Below, one piece after another: positions 12,253 to 23,609 of a DNA stretch of 64,000 nucleotides (positions are counted from its first letter, which is position 1; each line of letters opens with the position of its first letter). The stretch is from NCBI GenBank assembly GCA_039881145.1, contig JAYKKI010000037.1:15759501-15823500 (forward strand). Reading direction: 5' to 3'. The stretch is from Druceiella hillmani. Its lineage: Eukaryota; Arthropoda; Insecta; Lepidoptera; Hepialidae. A program made the position numbers and the translations under genes. A model generated the notes under the pieces. That model ran no database searches. It was not told the DNA's origin and saw only the letters and a list, made by a program, of their open reading frames with translations.

Positions 12253-15200
12253 TTCAATCTTATTTTATACTCCCCCTCACTCCTATCAAAATTAAATTAA
12301 TTAATCCATAATCATAATTATTATTTTACTTTTATATATTGTAATAAGACAAAATAAATAGTTATCATACTCCAATTCTGAAGTCTAGTATATCGATTAC
12401 CCTATGTATTCGGTGTTTTTGTGTGTTTTTGCAAGTATCCTAATTTTTTGAAGAGCTTCTTTCAAATCGAGATACTCTGCTACATCTAGAACTCCATAAT
12501 AAAAATAATAATGTTTCGGGAATACTATGTGTCCGTACATTGTAAGTATACGTTTTTTTTTAGTGTTCGTTCTTGCGTGTATGCGTGCGAGTTATTAAAG
12601 TGTTTGGCGTTATCATCGCATCAATAGGGAAATCATAGTGGGCGTTAAATTACTGTCTTAGTCCTAACATGACAGTTTGAAGTATAACTTAAAGAAGTTA
12701 CACTTCAAAAATAGGTAGTAACAGTCTTTGTTTCGAGATATCCATTAAAATGAAGCGAATGTACTTTTGAATATGAAAAAATCATTTGCCAAATATTTTT
12801 TAAACATGGACATTAAAATTGCAAATGCAGCCGGTCTCTTGTTTAATTGTTTTGTTTTCTGATTCAAAAATTGATGGTCTGTAACAGTAATTTTCAATTA
12901 TTTCAAAAAATCTCATAACATTGAACTTCATTAATAAAAATCGTCGATTTAAAAAAGCTTTATGAGTAATGCGAAAAGGATTAAGAGGAGAATAGAGTAA
13001 AAGAACTAAATAGGTGCAGATAAGAAATTTACCAGTTTTTAAAACATTCATAAAATTTCACTTTATTTTTTTTCATGTGAAAGATGTTCTAAGCAATATA
13101 TTCATGTGGTGGTAAATAATAATACACTTATAAATAATTTAACACAAATATATACGTCTAATTGAACCATTGTAATTGTCGAACTCGAAAATACAAGTTT
13201 ATTTCTAGTTTATTTACCATTTTAAAAATGTTGTAGAGTAACTGGAAAGTTCATTATCGAATATGAGTTAATATTTTTTCCGTTGAAATTTTTAATTCCC
13301 CTCTCTTTCAATTTATTTTTGTTTACGTTTCAATATTTTTTCAATATTTTGATGTTGATAATAATTTATTTTTGTAAAATATTTTTATATAAGAAAATTA
13401 AGAAATGTTTTTCTTTCATTGTCTTCTCATTAAAAAAAATTATACTTATATTACACCGACTATAACCAATTGTGATCTAATTTTCAAATACAAGCTTTAT
13501 TAAAAAATTAAGTCGTTTTGTAAATAAATATTTTCTAGACATGTTTGTAGAATTGTTTCATTTTTTTTTCTTTAAGCTTTGGTATACAATCTTTAGTAAT
13601 GTTTGCGTACAAACACACAATCAGGAGAAGAATCGACGGAATATCTGCCACTCTGCTTCAACTTTAAAACCGCATGCTCTCTTTTAAATTACTCCAATTA
13701 TTTAGGAGAGTAAATAATTTAATCTTGCTTTTCAGTTTGTCTAAATTAATTAATGTCTATCTCAATAAAACATGGTAACTAAATCTAAATTTAGATGGCC
13801 TCGTGAGGGGCAAAATATATTTTAACAGTTAATTATCGGTAAAAAGAGGTAACTTCTATAAAATTTATAACAAATTTACTTCTTATAATGGACTAACAAT
13901 TTTTCTCGCTGTTTCCTTGTCAAAAGTTGTGATATGTCGTACTCTTCTTTTCAAGCTCTTCAAATTTTCTCCCTCTGATGTACCCTGACTAAGAATCTGA
14001 TAGGTAACAAAAATGCTACAGTCACTAATACGGAAAAATAAACGCGTTATTAAATCGTAAACATATATTGAAAATGGCGTAAATACCGCTATCTTGTGAA
14101 AAATTATAAAATTACTCTTGATGTTCTAGAATTGGGATGGTTAGTTGTAGATAAATACAATAAGAAAAATGCAATATACTTACATGATAATATAAAATAA
14201 TTAGAAAAATTCACAGAATCAAAAGTTTTTGTGTTATTATTAACAAAATTACAGATTACTTTTTACCGAACCGTGAAAATTAAGTTACAATTATCACTCG
14301 TCTAACGACGAATAACTGAATAAAATGACATATTTACACAGAGCCTGAAACAGTGTTCTTTCTATCAACATTACGGAAAATGTTAAAGCAAAATGTGTCG
14401 AATCTAAGAAAAATCCTGGAGAAGAGATTTTTCCAGAATGTAGGAAATATCGGCAAAATTTTCGGAGATTGATTAACAGCAGTCGGGTAATTAAGGGTGA
14501 TATTTCAGTTATTAATGTATTACACAAAAAACAAGTTAGTTACAATAAAGTAAATACCGTTATCCAAAGAAGAATTATAAAATTATATGCTGTGATTGTT
14601 ACTAGTAAAAGAAACAGTAAGAATTTTTTTCCTTTAATTGACCCCTATATATCTGATGAGAAACAGATCATTTCTGTAACAAGCTTCTAATATATAAAAT
14701 ACGAAGTGTAATTAAAATCCGTTAAGCGGTTTTAATGTGACGTGCGTAGAGATATGGCATTGTTACTGTTTTGTTTTTTGTGTATAAATAAGTGTTTTAA
14801 ATTAAAAAAAAACCTAAACCAATACCCAGCGCAAAATCATAAAATTTTGCTTTATGGTAGTTGCTTATAAAGGAAACAAATGTTGCTCTTAATAAATTTA
14901 ACTTGAAGAGGTGCATAAGTTATTGTTTCTTCTGCTTAATCCCCGTAAAGAGAAAAGTTTAAACAATTTGTAAGTTCAATTCAACATCATTCTTACTTGA
15001 AAGCAATGACAACAAGACTAGGCGATATCATCCCCAATTCAGAGGATTAATTTCAATATGCACCATGTTGAATATATAAATACATAAAATAACGTGAACA
15101 AAAGCTTGCATCGTCAGCTTTAATCTCCTCATACAACTGACGAAGACGGTGAAAAGTGCGAGTGAATATACACAAAGCTGAGTTTGAACAAAAGTGGGTT

Positions 15201-16070
15201 CGGATTTAATGTCTCACAGCTTTCATTAATTACTAATCCATAGCTCATCTTATGTACTTGGCTATACAAATGAAATCTGACAAATTTCAATGACGGAAAT
15301 TATTTGTAGGGTTACTCGTTTAAAAGAAAATTTATGTGAAATATAACGCAGACAGTAAACGTTTATATATAAATTCAACAAATATGCTAAAAGAATGCGA
15401 GGCAACATACCTTTTATGGTTTAGTTTTCAAAAATAAAGGTTGTGATTTTTCAGAGAAGAGATAAAATGGTTACCGACTATCATACATAAATTCTGAAGA
15501 AACAAACACGTATGTCAATGCAGTATATCACTATAATATGAAAGAAAAAAGTATAATAGAACCAAAAATGGTAGTGAAATTATTATTTCTTAAAAGTACT
15601 CTTCAAATTTCCATTTTATTTGTCAAATATAATTGAAGTAATTTTATTAGTAATTTTTAAAAATTGTCAAGTCGAGTAAAAACACACCAAGACGATTTTT
15701 CTCTTGATTTTCTATTTGATAATTGTTCAGTACTGTAAACCCTATAACATTAATAATGTAATAACATTTGTTCTAAAACTGTTTGACAAATATTAGCTGA
15801 TCAAATGGATTATAACTGATGAATCGGAAGAAGGTATTAATTTATTATATTAAAAATCCAAATTAATTCTATCGAACTTCATTCAAGGAAGGTCTCTCAA
15901 TAAATCTCTAGGTACAAAAAGAAAGAAATTCTTTGCAAAAAGCAACATTTATAGTCCATTTTACGTAAAATTTAATGTAGAACTGTCAGAATCTTCTTAA
16001 AAGTGTTATTGTAGATGAGCAGTTGGTCGCTTTTTGAAATGATTTTTCGTTCAAACGGTATATTGTAATA
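12253..16070. other. AT-rich non-coding desert
   Basis: Only chance-length open frames (60-83 codons) with AT-driven composition are present. Two overlap on opposite strands at 14294-14690 and neither resembles a known protein. No repeat family is recognised. Confidence 0.5.
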
Positions 16071-16178
16071 TGTGTGTGCGTGTGTGCGTACGTGTAGTGT
16101 GTGTGTGCGTGTGTGCGTACGTGCGTGCGTGCGTGCGTGCGTGCGTGCATGCGTGCATGCGTACGTGCGTGTGTGTGT
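16071..16178. repeat. (GT)n / (GTGC)n compound microsatellite
   Basis: GT dinucleotides grade into pure GTGC tetranucleotides (about 16122-16165) with GCAT and GTAC variants, then back to GT. The alternating purine-pyrimidine sequence is long and GC-rich for this window. The minus-strand open frame through it (Thr-His-Ala-Arg rich) is an artefact. Confidence 0.95.
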
Positions 16179-18689
16179 AATAAAAACTCAAGTAATACAG
16201 GAAAGGAACAAGGTGTAGTTCAAAAGAGAAATTAAGGTACGTGTGTGGTTTGTGACACATGTTCACTACGTGTCATATTAATTGCCTTGCATTCCTTTAT
16301 CACATGGTAACACTGCATCATGGTAATAACATTAGCCGACATGGTAATGTTAGATTGTCATGCAACAAAAGGCGCTATGAATATCCTTGATGGAACACTT
16401 GTTATACACCCGTAGTCGTAAATTAAAAAGAAAGAAATTACTTGTCATTGATAATTTGTTGATAGCAAGCTCGAAATTTTTACGTAAAATGAATTTATTT
16501 TACGTACAGTAAACCTGAAGTGCTGTACATAGAAACAAATGTCATGTATGGTAGGACTTAGATAGTACTTGTGAGAATTGTGAAAATTTGAAACTCCTCA
16601 ACAAGTCGGTGCTGAAATGTAATCAACAAATTAAACTAATAAAAGAGTTCGTTGCCGATATTGCCCATTAAGCTATTGATGTAGCAATAAATAATTTATT
16701 ATAATTTGTGAATGATACAATAATAGCTAATATTAGCTAACTGATGCTAGAAATATCACTGCATAATAGTTTTCTTGGGTAGTGACAAGAATGTCTTTGT
16801 AAAACGAAGGGCGTTAAGGCAACTATTATAGCAAACTAAGATATTTTATATTGGGTCCTGAGGAAGTTTTATATCACTTTAAAATTTTAAATGTTAAAAA
16901 CAGACCTATTATTTGTTGTGTAATAGTGCGTGGCGATAATTTTTTCAATGTGCATTAAATTCGTTTAATGTTTTATATCAGTGGAATAATATTAACGTAA
17001 ACTTTTTTAAAGCCCTCAATTATGATGTACATTTGAGGGTTTTAAAAAATTTATGGAATAAGAAATTTTCGGGATAAATTTAGTCTACTGCAAAGAAAGT
17101 TAATGCAGTGATTTTTTTTTTCTACTATTTTACTATTTTCCTAATATTTTGAGAAGAAAGAAATATTTTAAAAACATGGTGTAAATTTTTTTAATATCTT
17201 TACACTCAAAATGAATGAAGTGCCTAAAATAATTACTACTTAATGAAGCTACTAATGTTTTGAGTTAAAGTAATAGAAACCTTTTAAAAAATTATTTTAT
17301 ATTTTCAAAGCAAATAGCAGAAGAACATTTTGGATTGGGTAATATGACCGATATCATTACGTTGTATCGATGATATAATGTGACGACTTTTACCGGTGCT
17401 TGATAAACGCTGATAACATCACATGTTGAATGGACTCAAATGACGTCATTTAGAAAATGGGTTAGCTAATAAATGTTTAAAACTGACTTGTTCCTAGAAA
17501 CTATTTCGAAATATAAATATCACAAAGAAATCAACCTATGTATGCGTCATTCTTGCCTATGACTTTTTGTTGAGTAAGTAATGCAATATAGCCCAAAAAT
17601 CTGGTAACTTAAACTGAAAAAGAAATAGAAAAAGTTCCGTTGAAAATCATTTGAATGTCTCATACTTTCGATTTTTTTATTCTATAAAATATTGTTTATA
17701 ACTCCGAATAAGTGATTATCAGATGGCATAATATCAAGTTGATAAATTGGCTTTATTAGCAGTACATGAACCAATTCTTGCATTTTGCGAGTATGCCTTG
17801 CTCATCATAGAGAATATAAACTTGGTCTTGTTGACTATTTATTTATTAGCTAGTGGGTCAAATTGCTGACAGTATTATATTTACGCCTATATTGTAGATT
17901 TCTGCGGATTAAACTTGCTGCGATTAGCGCCATTTAATTGGATATTGACAATGCCATTGGACCAGTAGCTCAGCATTATCTTTCTGATATTCTTTTCAAG
18001 TTCGGATACTAAAACTCATTTGTGTGTGTAGTTAAAATACTTCAAACCATTTCTCTTCATCAGTTTCTAATTGCTTGACCCAACTAGGCCAAATGACAAA
18101 TCTTAGCTCATAAAGTAGAAGAATCGGGACTTAATATCGTTTTGAATCCATTTTCTTTGATGTAACGCAATTGAAAGCCTATCTATAATTATTAATAACC
18201 GATACATAATTCAGAATATTTAGTAGAATAGTTTCTCCTATTTGTGTGTAAGATGTATTTATTTAGAATTTACTTGGATACACATTAAACTATCTACTTT
18301 TTTAAATATTTATCAAATTGACTTCAAAACTATTTTATAAAAATTATATCGTTTTTTTAATTATGCGTCCTGAATATTTAAATTTATTTATCTGTATGTG
18401 GCGAATAAATGGATAGATGAAAATTAATACGTTTCTGCAATGAAAAAGATGATGTTATATTATTTTCCCGACGGCAAATAAACGTATTGTGAAATTATAT
18501 GTTTCTATGAAATGACATTTGTCGCTATAGGATTCGACACTAAATTAAACATATGGCCCTTAATATAGCTATTCCGTAGTTTATCCAGTTAAAATCCACT
18601 AAGTGCAAGTAAATTTCACTCACCGAGGGTCAGTAATTTATTAATTGTAATGATAAAATTAATAGAAAAATAGCCAATCCCCATAGGGG
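16179..18689. other. AT-rich non-coding desert with one terminator-like hairpin
   Basis: Non-coding. At 17003-17049 a 17-bp hairpin (TTTTTTAAAGCCCTCAA with TTGAGGGTTTTAAAAAA, one G-T pair, 13-nt loop) stands out. Short CATGGTAA motifs recur three times at about 16304-16350. No gene is supported. Confidence 0.5.
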
Positions 18690-18692
18690 ATA

Positions 18693-18757
<65 letters not shown>

Positions 18758-19038
18758 ATACATATTTTCTGCACACATGCACACACGCGCGCACACACAC
18801 GCGCACGCACACACTCGCGCGCACACACGCACACACACACGCGCACGCTCAAACACGTGCACGCACACACGTGCACGCACACACGCGCACGCATACACGC
18901 GCACGCACACATGCGCGCGCACACATGCCCACACACACACGCACACACACGCACACACACATACACGCACGCACACACGCACACACGCACACTCGCACAC
19001 ACGCACACACGCACACACGCACACACACACACACACAT
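18690..19038. repeat. Compound (TA)n-(TG)n-(CA/CG)n microsatellite, about 350 bp
   Basis: A TA block (18690-18745) passes into TG (18746-18758), then after TATACATATTTTCTG into about 265 bp of CA dinucleotides with many CG steps (18771-19038). Nearly the whole tract alternates purine and pyrimidine. All long open frames here on both strands (Cys-Val or Thr-His repeats) are low-complexity artefacts. Confidence 0.95.
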
Positions 19039-20301
19039 GTGTTTTTATCATAGTCATTTCAGCGTTTTGTTGATAATTAATCATCTCTCATATTACAAGT
19101 AGTTTAATTTCATTTGCAAAATAATATTCCCATTTATCTCCAAAAAATATAAAATAAGAAGCGAAATTAAATAAAAGCCACGACGGATGTAAGTGAAAAG
19201 TTTTTTTTTTCGAAACTCCTCGACTAAAAGAAAGTAAGAACCTATTAATGTGAATACAAACCCAAGAATGAATACAAAGCCTAAAATTTTGCAGTTTTAT
19301 CAGTTCGTGTTTAATTCAAATTCTCTTAGATGCGCATATAGCTTTTCTACGCTGATACTGGAAATGGATATGCCAGCCCCGTTGAATTTTCTTGGATTCC
19401 TAACCATATTAATAAATTCTCACTTTCTATTAGTCGGGGGGCTTTCAAAAAAATTATTTAAACGTTTTTCAATTGCAACGACTACATCTGTCATGGATTT
19501 TTTTCAAAATGTTTAATTTTGCTTTTTATTTATCTATTTGTCCAGGTATTACTTATAAATATGTACTCAATCCAGATGGATTTTTTTAAATAAGCTAAGG
19601 ATCAGCTTGGAATAATATTTAGTTTTTAATTTATAGGAATTTTTTGCTCTATAAGAAGACATGCGAATTTAAAATTGTTAAAAATCAATTTACGTTGCAT
19701 TAGTACAACAACGACAAATAAATACCTGATAGGGTAGCCTATGCGTTGTAATTGCACTTTGCGTCGGGTAGCTAGGCATTATATATAACCAACATATGTT
19801 AATCAATAGATGGCTCTATGTGTATTTTGTATAAAATGTGAAGTTTTCCACCCAGACATACATTGGCGAAACGAGCATGGGTAACAGTGAAGTGTGGAAT
19901 GGTGCGGGAGGTGTAAGTGCTTGAGTAAGCAACCCGAATGCGTCTCCTACATGTGTAATTTTTCGATGTTCTGTGTATTAGTTAAAAAATTACTTTGTTC
20001 CATCAACTTGTTAAAAATTTGAAGTTGTAAGCATTCATAATTTAATTATTTTGTTAAGTGTTACAATTAGGCTATGTAAATTTTATCGTTACCTTCTATA
20101 TTTTCACATACTTGTACTAACAATAAGACTATAATTGACGTGCCTGTATATTGAAGTTATTTACGAAATAAATATAAGGATAACGTGACAAACTAATAGA
20201 ATAAAATAATATTGTTTTTGGGATGTTTGCCCGTAAGCCTATTTAATTGTTCGCGTATCACGGTAGAACAGTTGAAAAAATTTCGATGAAGTTTTACTGT
20301 T
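19039..20301. other. AT-rich stretch, one chance-length ORF
   Basis: An 88-codon plus-strand frame at 19250-19516 has no recognisable domain and is not called. The remainder is non-coding. Confidence 0.45.
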
Positions 20302-20365
20302 GGGTTCTGTTGAGTCTGGTGTAACACATAGACTTGGTTCTGTTGAATCTAGTATAACACATAGT
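20302..20365. repeat. 33-bp tandem duplication
   Basis: GGTTCTGTTGA...GTAACACATAG is repeated with a 33-bp period (C at 20307 corresponds to C at 20340) and a few substitutions. It lies inside a 73-codon frame (20300-20521) with no recognisable homology, so the frame is not called as a gene. Confidence 0.75.
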
Positions 20366-21704
20366 TTTATCAAAATGGACGCACTGAAAAGAAGCTATTG
20401 CACTTTTCCGCATCAATACAAAGTCCACTACTTAAAAAAGTTCGCTTTTTTAATAGATGGCATTAGGTGTCTTACAGTTAATTTCATAATATATTCCAAC
20501 GAAGACACAGCTAGAAAATAAATAGTTATCCGCTTTGCTTTATTATTTGCAGGTCTTCAAGTATTAATATCTGTAACACTTTCAACCGTACGTATGAAGA
20601 AGTGTTATTAAAAGGACATATTTTAATCTAGGACATATTAGTTTACGGTAATTTGGCACTATAATTAATGGACTCCTAACTAATTTATTTGTCTTAATCC
20701 AATTATTTATACGGAATATATCCTAAATCGTTTTTTAGGATACACGCAATTTATAGACGAAGATAATGCAAGTGCATCACAGTTTTAAAATGTATTAGAG
20801 AGGTCACTTTTTGTATTTAATTCATATTCACACATGTGACATTAAATGGTCATATTTATACTCCATATTTTTCATTTTCAGGTAGAAACCAATGATGCCA
20901 ACATAATCGCATGTCATAATGCAAAAGAATAATGGACTATAATTAGTAGCCGTAAATGGAAGATAAAATCACTGCATACAGCTATTTTAGTTAGCAGATA
21001 AAGCGCATGGACTTTAATGTTGTTGCACACCAACAAACGGCGACGTTAGGCGTGTGTTATTAAGTTACTAATAGTATACATGTTTTCGAGCTGCGGTGTT
21101 TTCTAAATATCATTTTAGTAAGTACATTCAATGAAAATCATAACGGATATTGTTAAATTTATACTCTCTATATTTTTTGAAAAACCATTTCATACAATGA
21201 TGAAATTTCGTAAATATGAAGTTATCGTCTTCTATACTACTATAGGCTACACCCTTTCGTGGGCGTATCCGACATGCTCTTGGCCAGTTTTACTTATGTT
21301 CCTGGCACATGCGATTATTTCGAAATTTTTTTTGTTTGGACCTAACTTTACTCATTCATATCTGGTTTTAAATAATAATGCAATTTAATTTTTTTTTAAT
21401 TCTACTTTCTTGAAGAGGGATGAAAAATATTTAATATAATAAGAGGTGAAAAGCGGTAATAATATTATTGAAGGAAAAATTAGGCTAAGACCTGAAATAA
21501 GCAAAAACAAGTCACATAAATTTGACATTAAAAACGCAGAGCCAATGCAACTATATTATCACTAATAAATATTAATCGGTAATTAAATATCATTAATTCG
21601 TTTTCCTGTATCTACAGAATTAGAAATGAGAGTTTATTAATTATCCTCCTTGTTTAGTTTTATTAGATAAAACGCAGATATATTAACTAAAGAAAAAAAT
21701 AATG
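20366..21704. other. AT-rich non-coding stretch
   Basis: An 85-codon plus frame at 21131-21388 lacks recognisable features. Nothing else is supported. Confidence 0.4.
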
Positions 21705-21845
21705 ATTAGAAAACCTGGAAGAAAGTGGGAAGACAAATTGAAAAAAGTAGTTAAGCTAAAGTGGAGAAGCATGCAGATTGTCAGAAAACAACGAGGGAAT
21801 CTTTGGCATAAGTGAAGAAGAAGCAACAGACATATTTTATTAAAA
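21705..21845 (+). pseudogene. Non-LTR retrotransposon reverse transcriptase, C-terminal relic
   Basis: The plus strand reads IRKPGRKWEDKLKKVV, then W near a VRKQRGNLWHK block, a stop, and RRSN. This matches the tail block of many insect non-LTR retrotransposon ORF2 proteins (RPGRRW-x-DDL-x(5-7)-W-x(5-6)-R-x(2)-W). Only this tail of roughly 45 codons is recognisable. The stop, the lack of the RT core and the absence of a clean 3' terminus mark it as a short dead fragment. The clade is uncertain. Confidence 0.55.
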
Positions 21846-23392
21846 AAGGTTGGAAATAAATATAATAAAAACATTAAAAATAAAGATTATAATTATTATA
21901 GAAAATAAAACAAAATGATAGGTCACACACCATAAAAGTAACGCCTGTTATTTAATAATACTTAAAAAATAAATTATTATTAACCGTACACTAAGAAATA
22001 AAGACGCAAATTTAAAAAAAAATCTAGTTCACGTAAACTCAAACTTATTTACATAAATGTTTATTCTTCAAAACAAACACAACAAATTTATTCCCAGGGC
22101 ACCGTATTATATTTCCATTACAAAAAAAAATCGGCACGCGTTTTCGGACAAGCTTTCGCCGAATGTTATAAGTTATGACGAAGAGGGATGGGATCGACCT
22201 CCGCATAAATGAATTGATAAATCAATTCGGTATCGAAAGTTCAGGCTGTTATATTTGGAGAGCCTAAATAAAATTGGTTCGATTTATGTATTCAAGTCAA
22301 CGTTTAACTTTGCCCGTAAATTGCAATATTCTTGCAAATGTTTTCGATTAACATTATGGTTCATGTAGAATAATATTTGCTAAGAGCGTATTATTTTATC
22401 TGTTTATTCAAAATTTGTTTTTCCTTATTTATATTATCACTGTAAACACCCGAACTTAATTATTAAAGTGTAGATCGTCTAATTCAAAGTAAAAATTAAG
22501 TTGTGCATTTTTCTGTATAAGAAAATATTTACTAAATATTTTAACCTCTAATTAAAATAATTAGTAGATACATTTATTTAAGATATTATATTATTTTGGG
22601 TAATTCATATTTAAATTATAACGTAATACTGTGATGAACCAATAAAACTTTGTGATTTTCAGCGTGGGGAAAATAAGTATTCAGAAATCATCATATCTAG
22701 AAAACAATAAATGTATTTCTTTATTAAATTATGATAATGGTTTCTATATGATGACGATGTCTTAACATTTTTCACGTAAATTTGACACGTGTAAGAGAAA
22801 ATAGAAGCAGAAATAAGGAAAGAAATGATAATTTTATTTAAATACTAAAACATTCCCCTTTTTTATTATCACTTCTTTATCCCTTCGTCCCTTATTCAGT
22901 TCTATCATACTCCATTTCTCCTGGCATGTTAATGTTCAATTTCTTTTTATTTTTATTCTTCAAAATATGCAAAAAGGAACATTTATAAAATAACCACGGT
23001 GTCCATTACATACATTTTCGTCTGATGGTGGGATTGTAAAAAGTGATAGTCAAATTACGGAGGTTAAATATGAAAAGTTGACTTTCAATTTGGATAGGCA
23101 GGTTTGAGAAAATATGAATGTGTTAGTTAATGTATTACTTATTCTAACAAATTTCCCAACATTCTGAAAATTTCCTACCATTTTCTAGTGTTCTAGAAAA
23201 CTTTTAAGATATACATATTTTAGGTATATGTCGTGGTATAAATTAACCAAAAACGTTTATCATGACATTTATGGAAATATTTTATTTACTACATAAAAAA
23301 TTAAGTAATGTAAACGATATTTAAAGATCTAACAAAAGCAAAAATTTTAGTTTCGCACAGAATTTCAGTTTAGCGGTAATTTTAGTTTATGA
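21846..23392. other. AT-rich non-coding stretch
   Basis: No gene supported. A GC-richer patch at about 22130-22270 contains the short palindrome GAATTGATAAATCAATTC but no recognisable element. Confidence 0.45.
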
Positions 23393-23560
23393 ACCCGCCA
23401 TCTCTCTACACGAACTTTTCAAGTCAATAAGCACCGTCAGTATCGAACACTTGTCTTTAAATTTTTTATCACGTAAATTATTCGACAGAGAACGAAACAG
23501 ATGATAATCAGATGGCGAAAGATCTGGAGAGTACGATGCATAATCCATCCAAGTCAAAGT
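23393..23560 (-). pseudogene. Mariner-family transposase, C-terminal fragment
   Basis: Reading the minus strand from 23560 gives YSPDLSPSDYHLFRSL, followed by NNLRDKKF and then unrelated residues up to a stop. The phrase YSPDLxPSDYHLFRSL is the hallmark block carrying the third catalytic aspartate of mariner (DD34D) transposases. The first aspartate regions and the N-terminal DNA-binding domain are not recognisable upstream (23561-23860), so this is a decayed relic. Inverted terminal repeats could not be identified by eye. Confidence 0.8.
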
Positions 23561-23568
23561 AATGTTTC

Positions 23569-23609
23569 ACGTGTTACTTTCGCTACGTGACGTGTTACTT
23601 TCGCTACGT
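23569..23609. repeat. 21-bp tandem duplication next to the mariner relic
   Basis: ACGTGTTACTTTCGCTACGT begins at 23569 and again at 23590 (period 21), directly upstream of the mariner catalytic block in its reading direction. The duplication would disrupt the transposase frame. Confidence 0.85.

Noticed and set aside
16051..16266. 71-codon minus-strand frame rich in Thr-His-Ala-Arg
   Set aside because: A translation of the GT/GTGC microsatellite.
17003..17049. Rho-independent terminator
   Set aside because: The hairpin followed by A/T runs looks like one, but bacterial terminators are not expected here and there is no upstream gene.
18616..19102. Several open frames of 61-141 codons on both strands
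   Set aside because: They translate the CA/TG/TA microsatellite into Cys-Val, Thr-His or Ile-Tyr repeats. Overlapping frames on both strands are the expected artefact.
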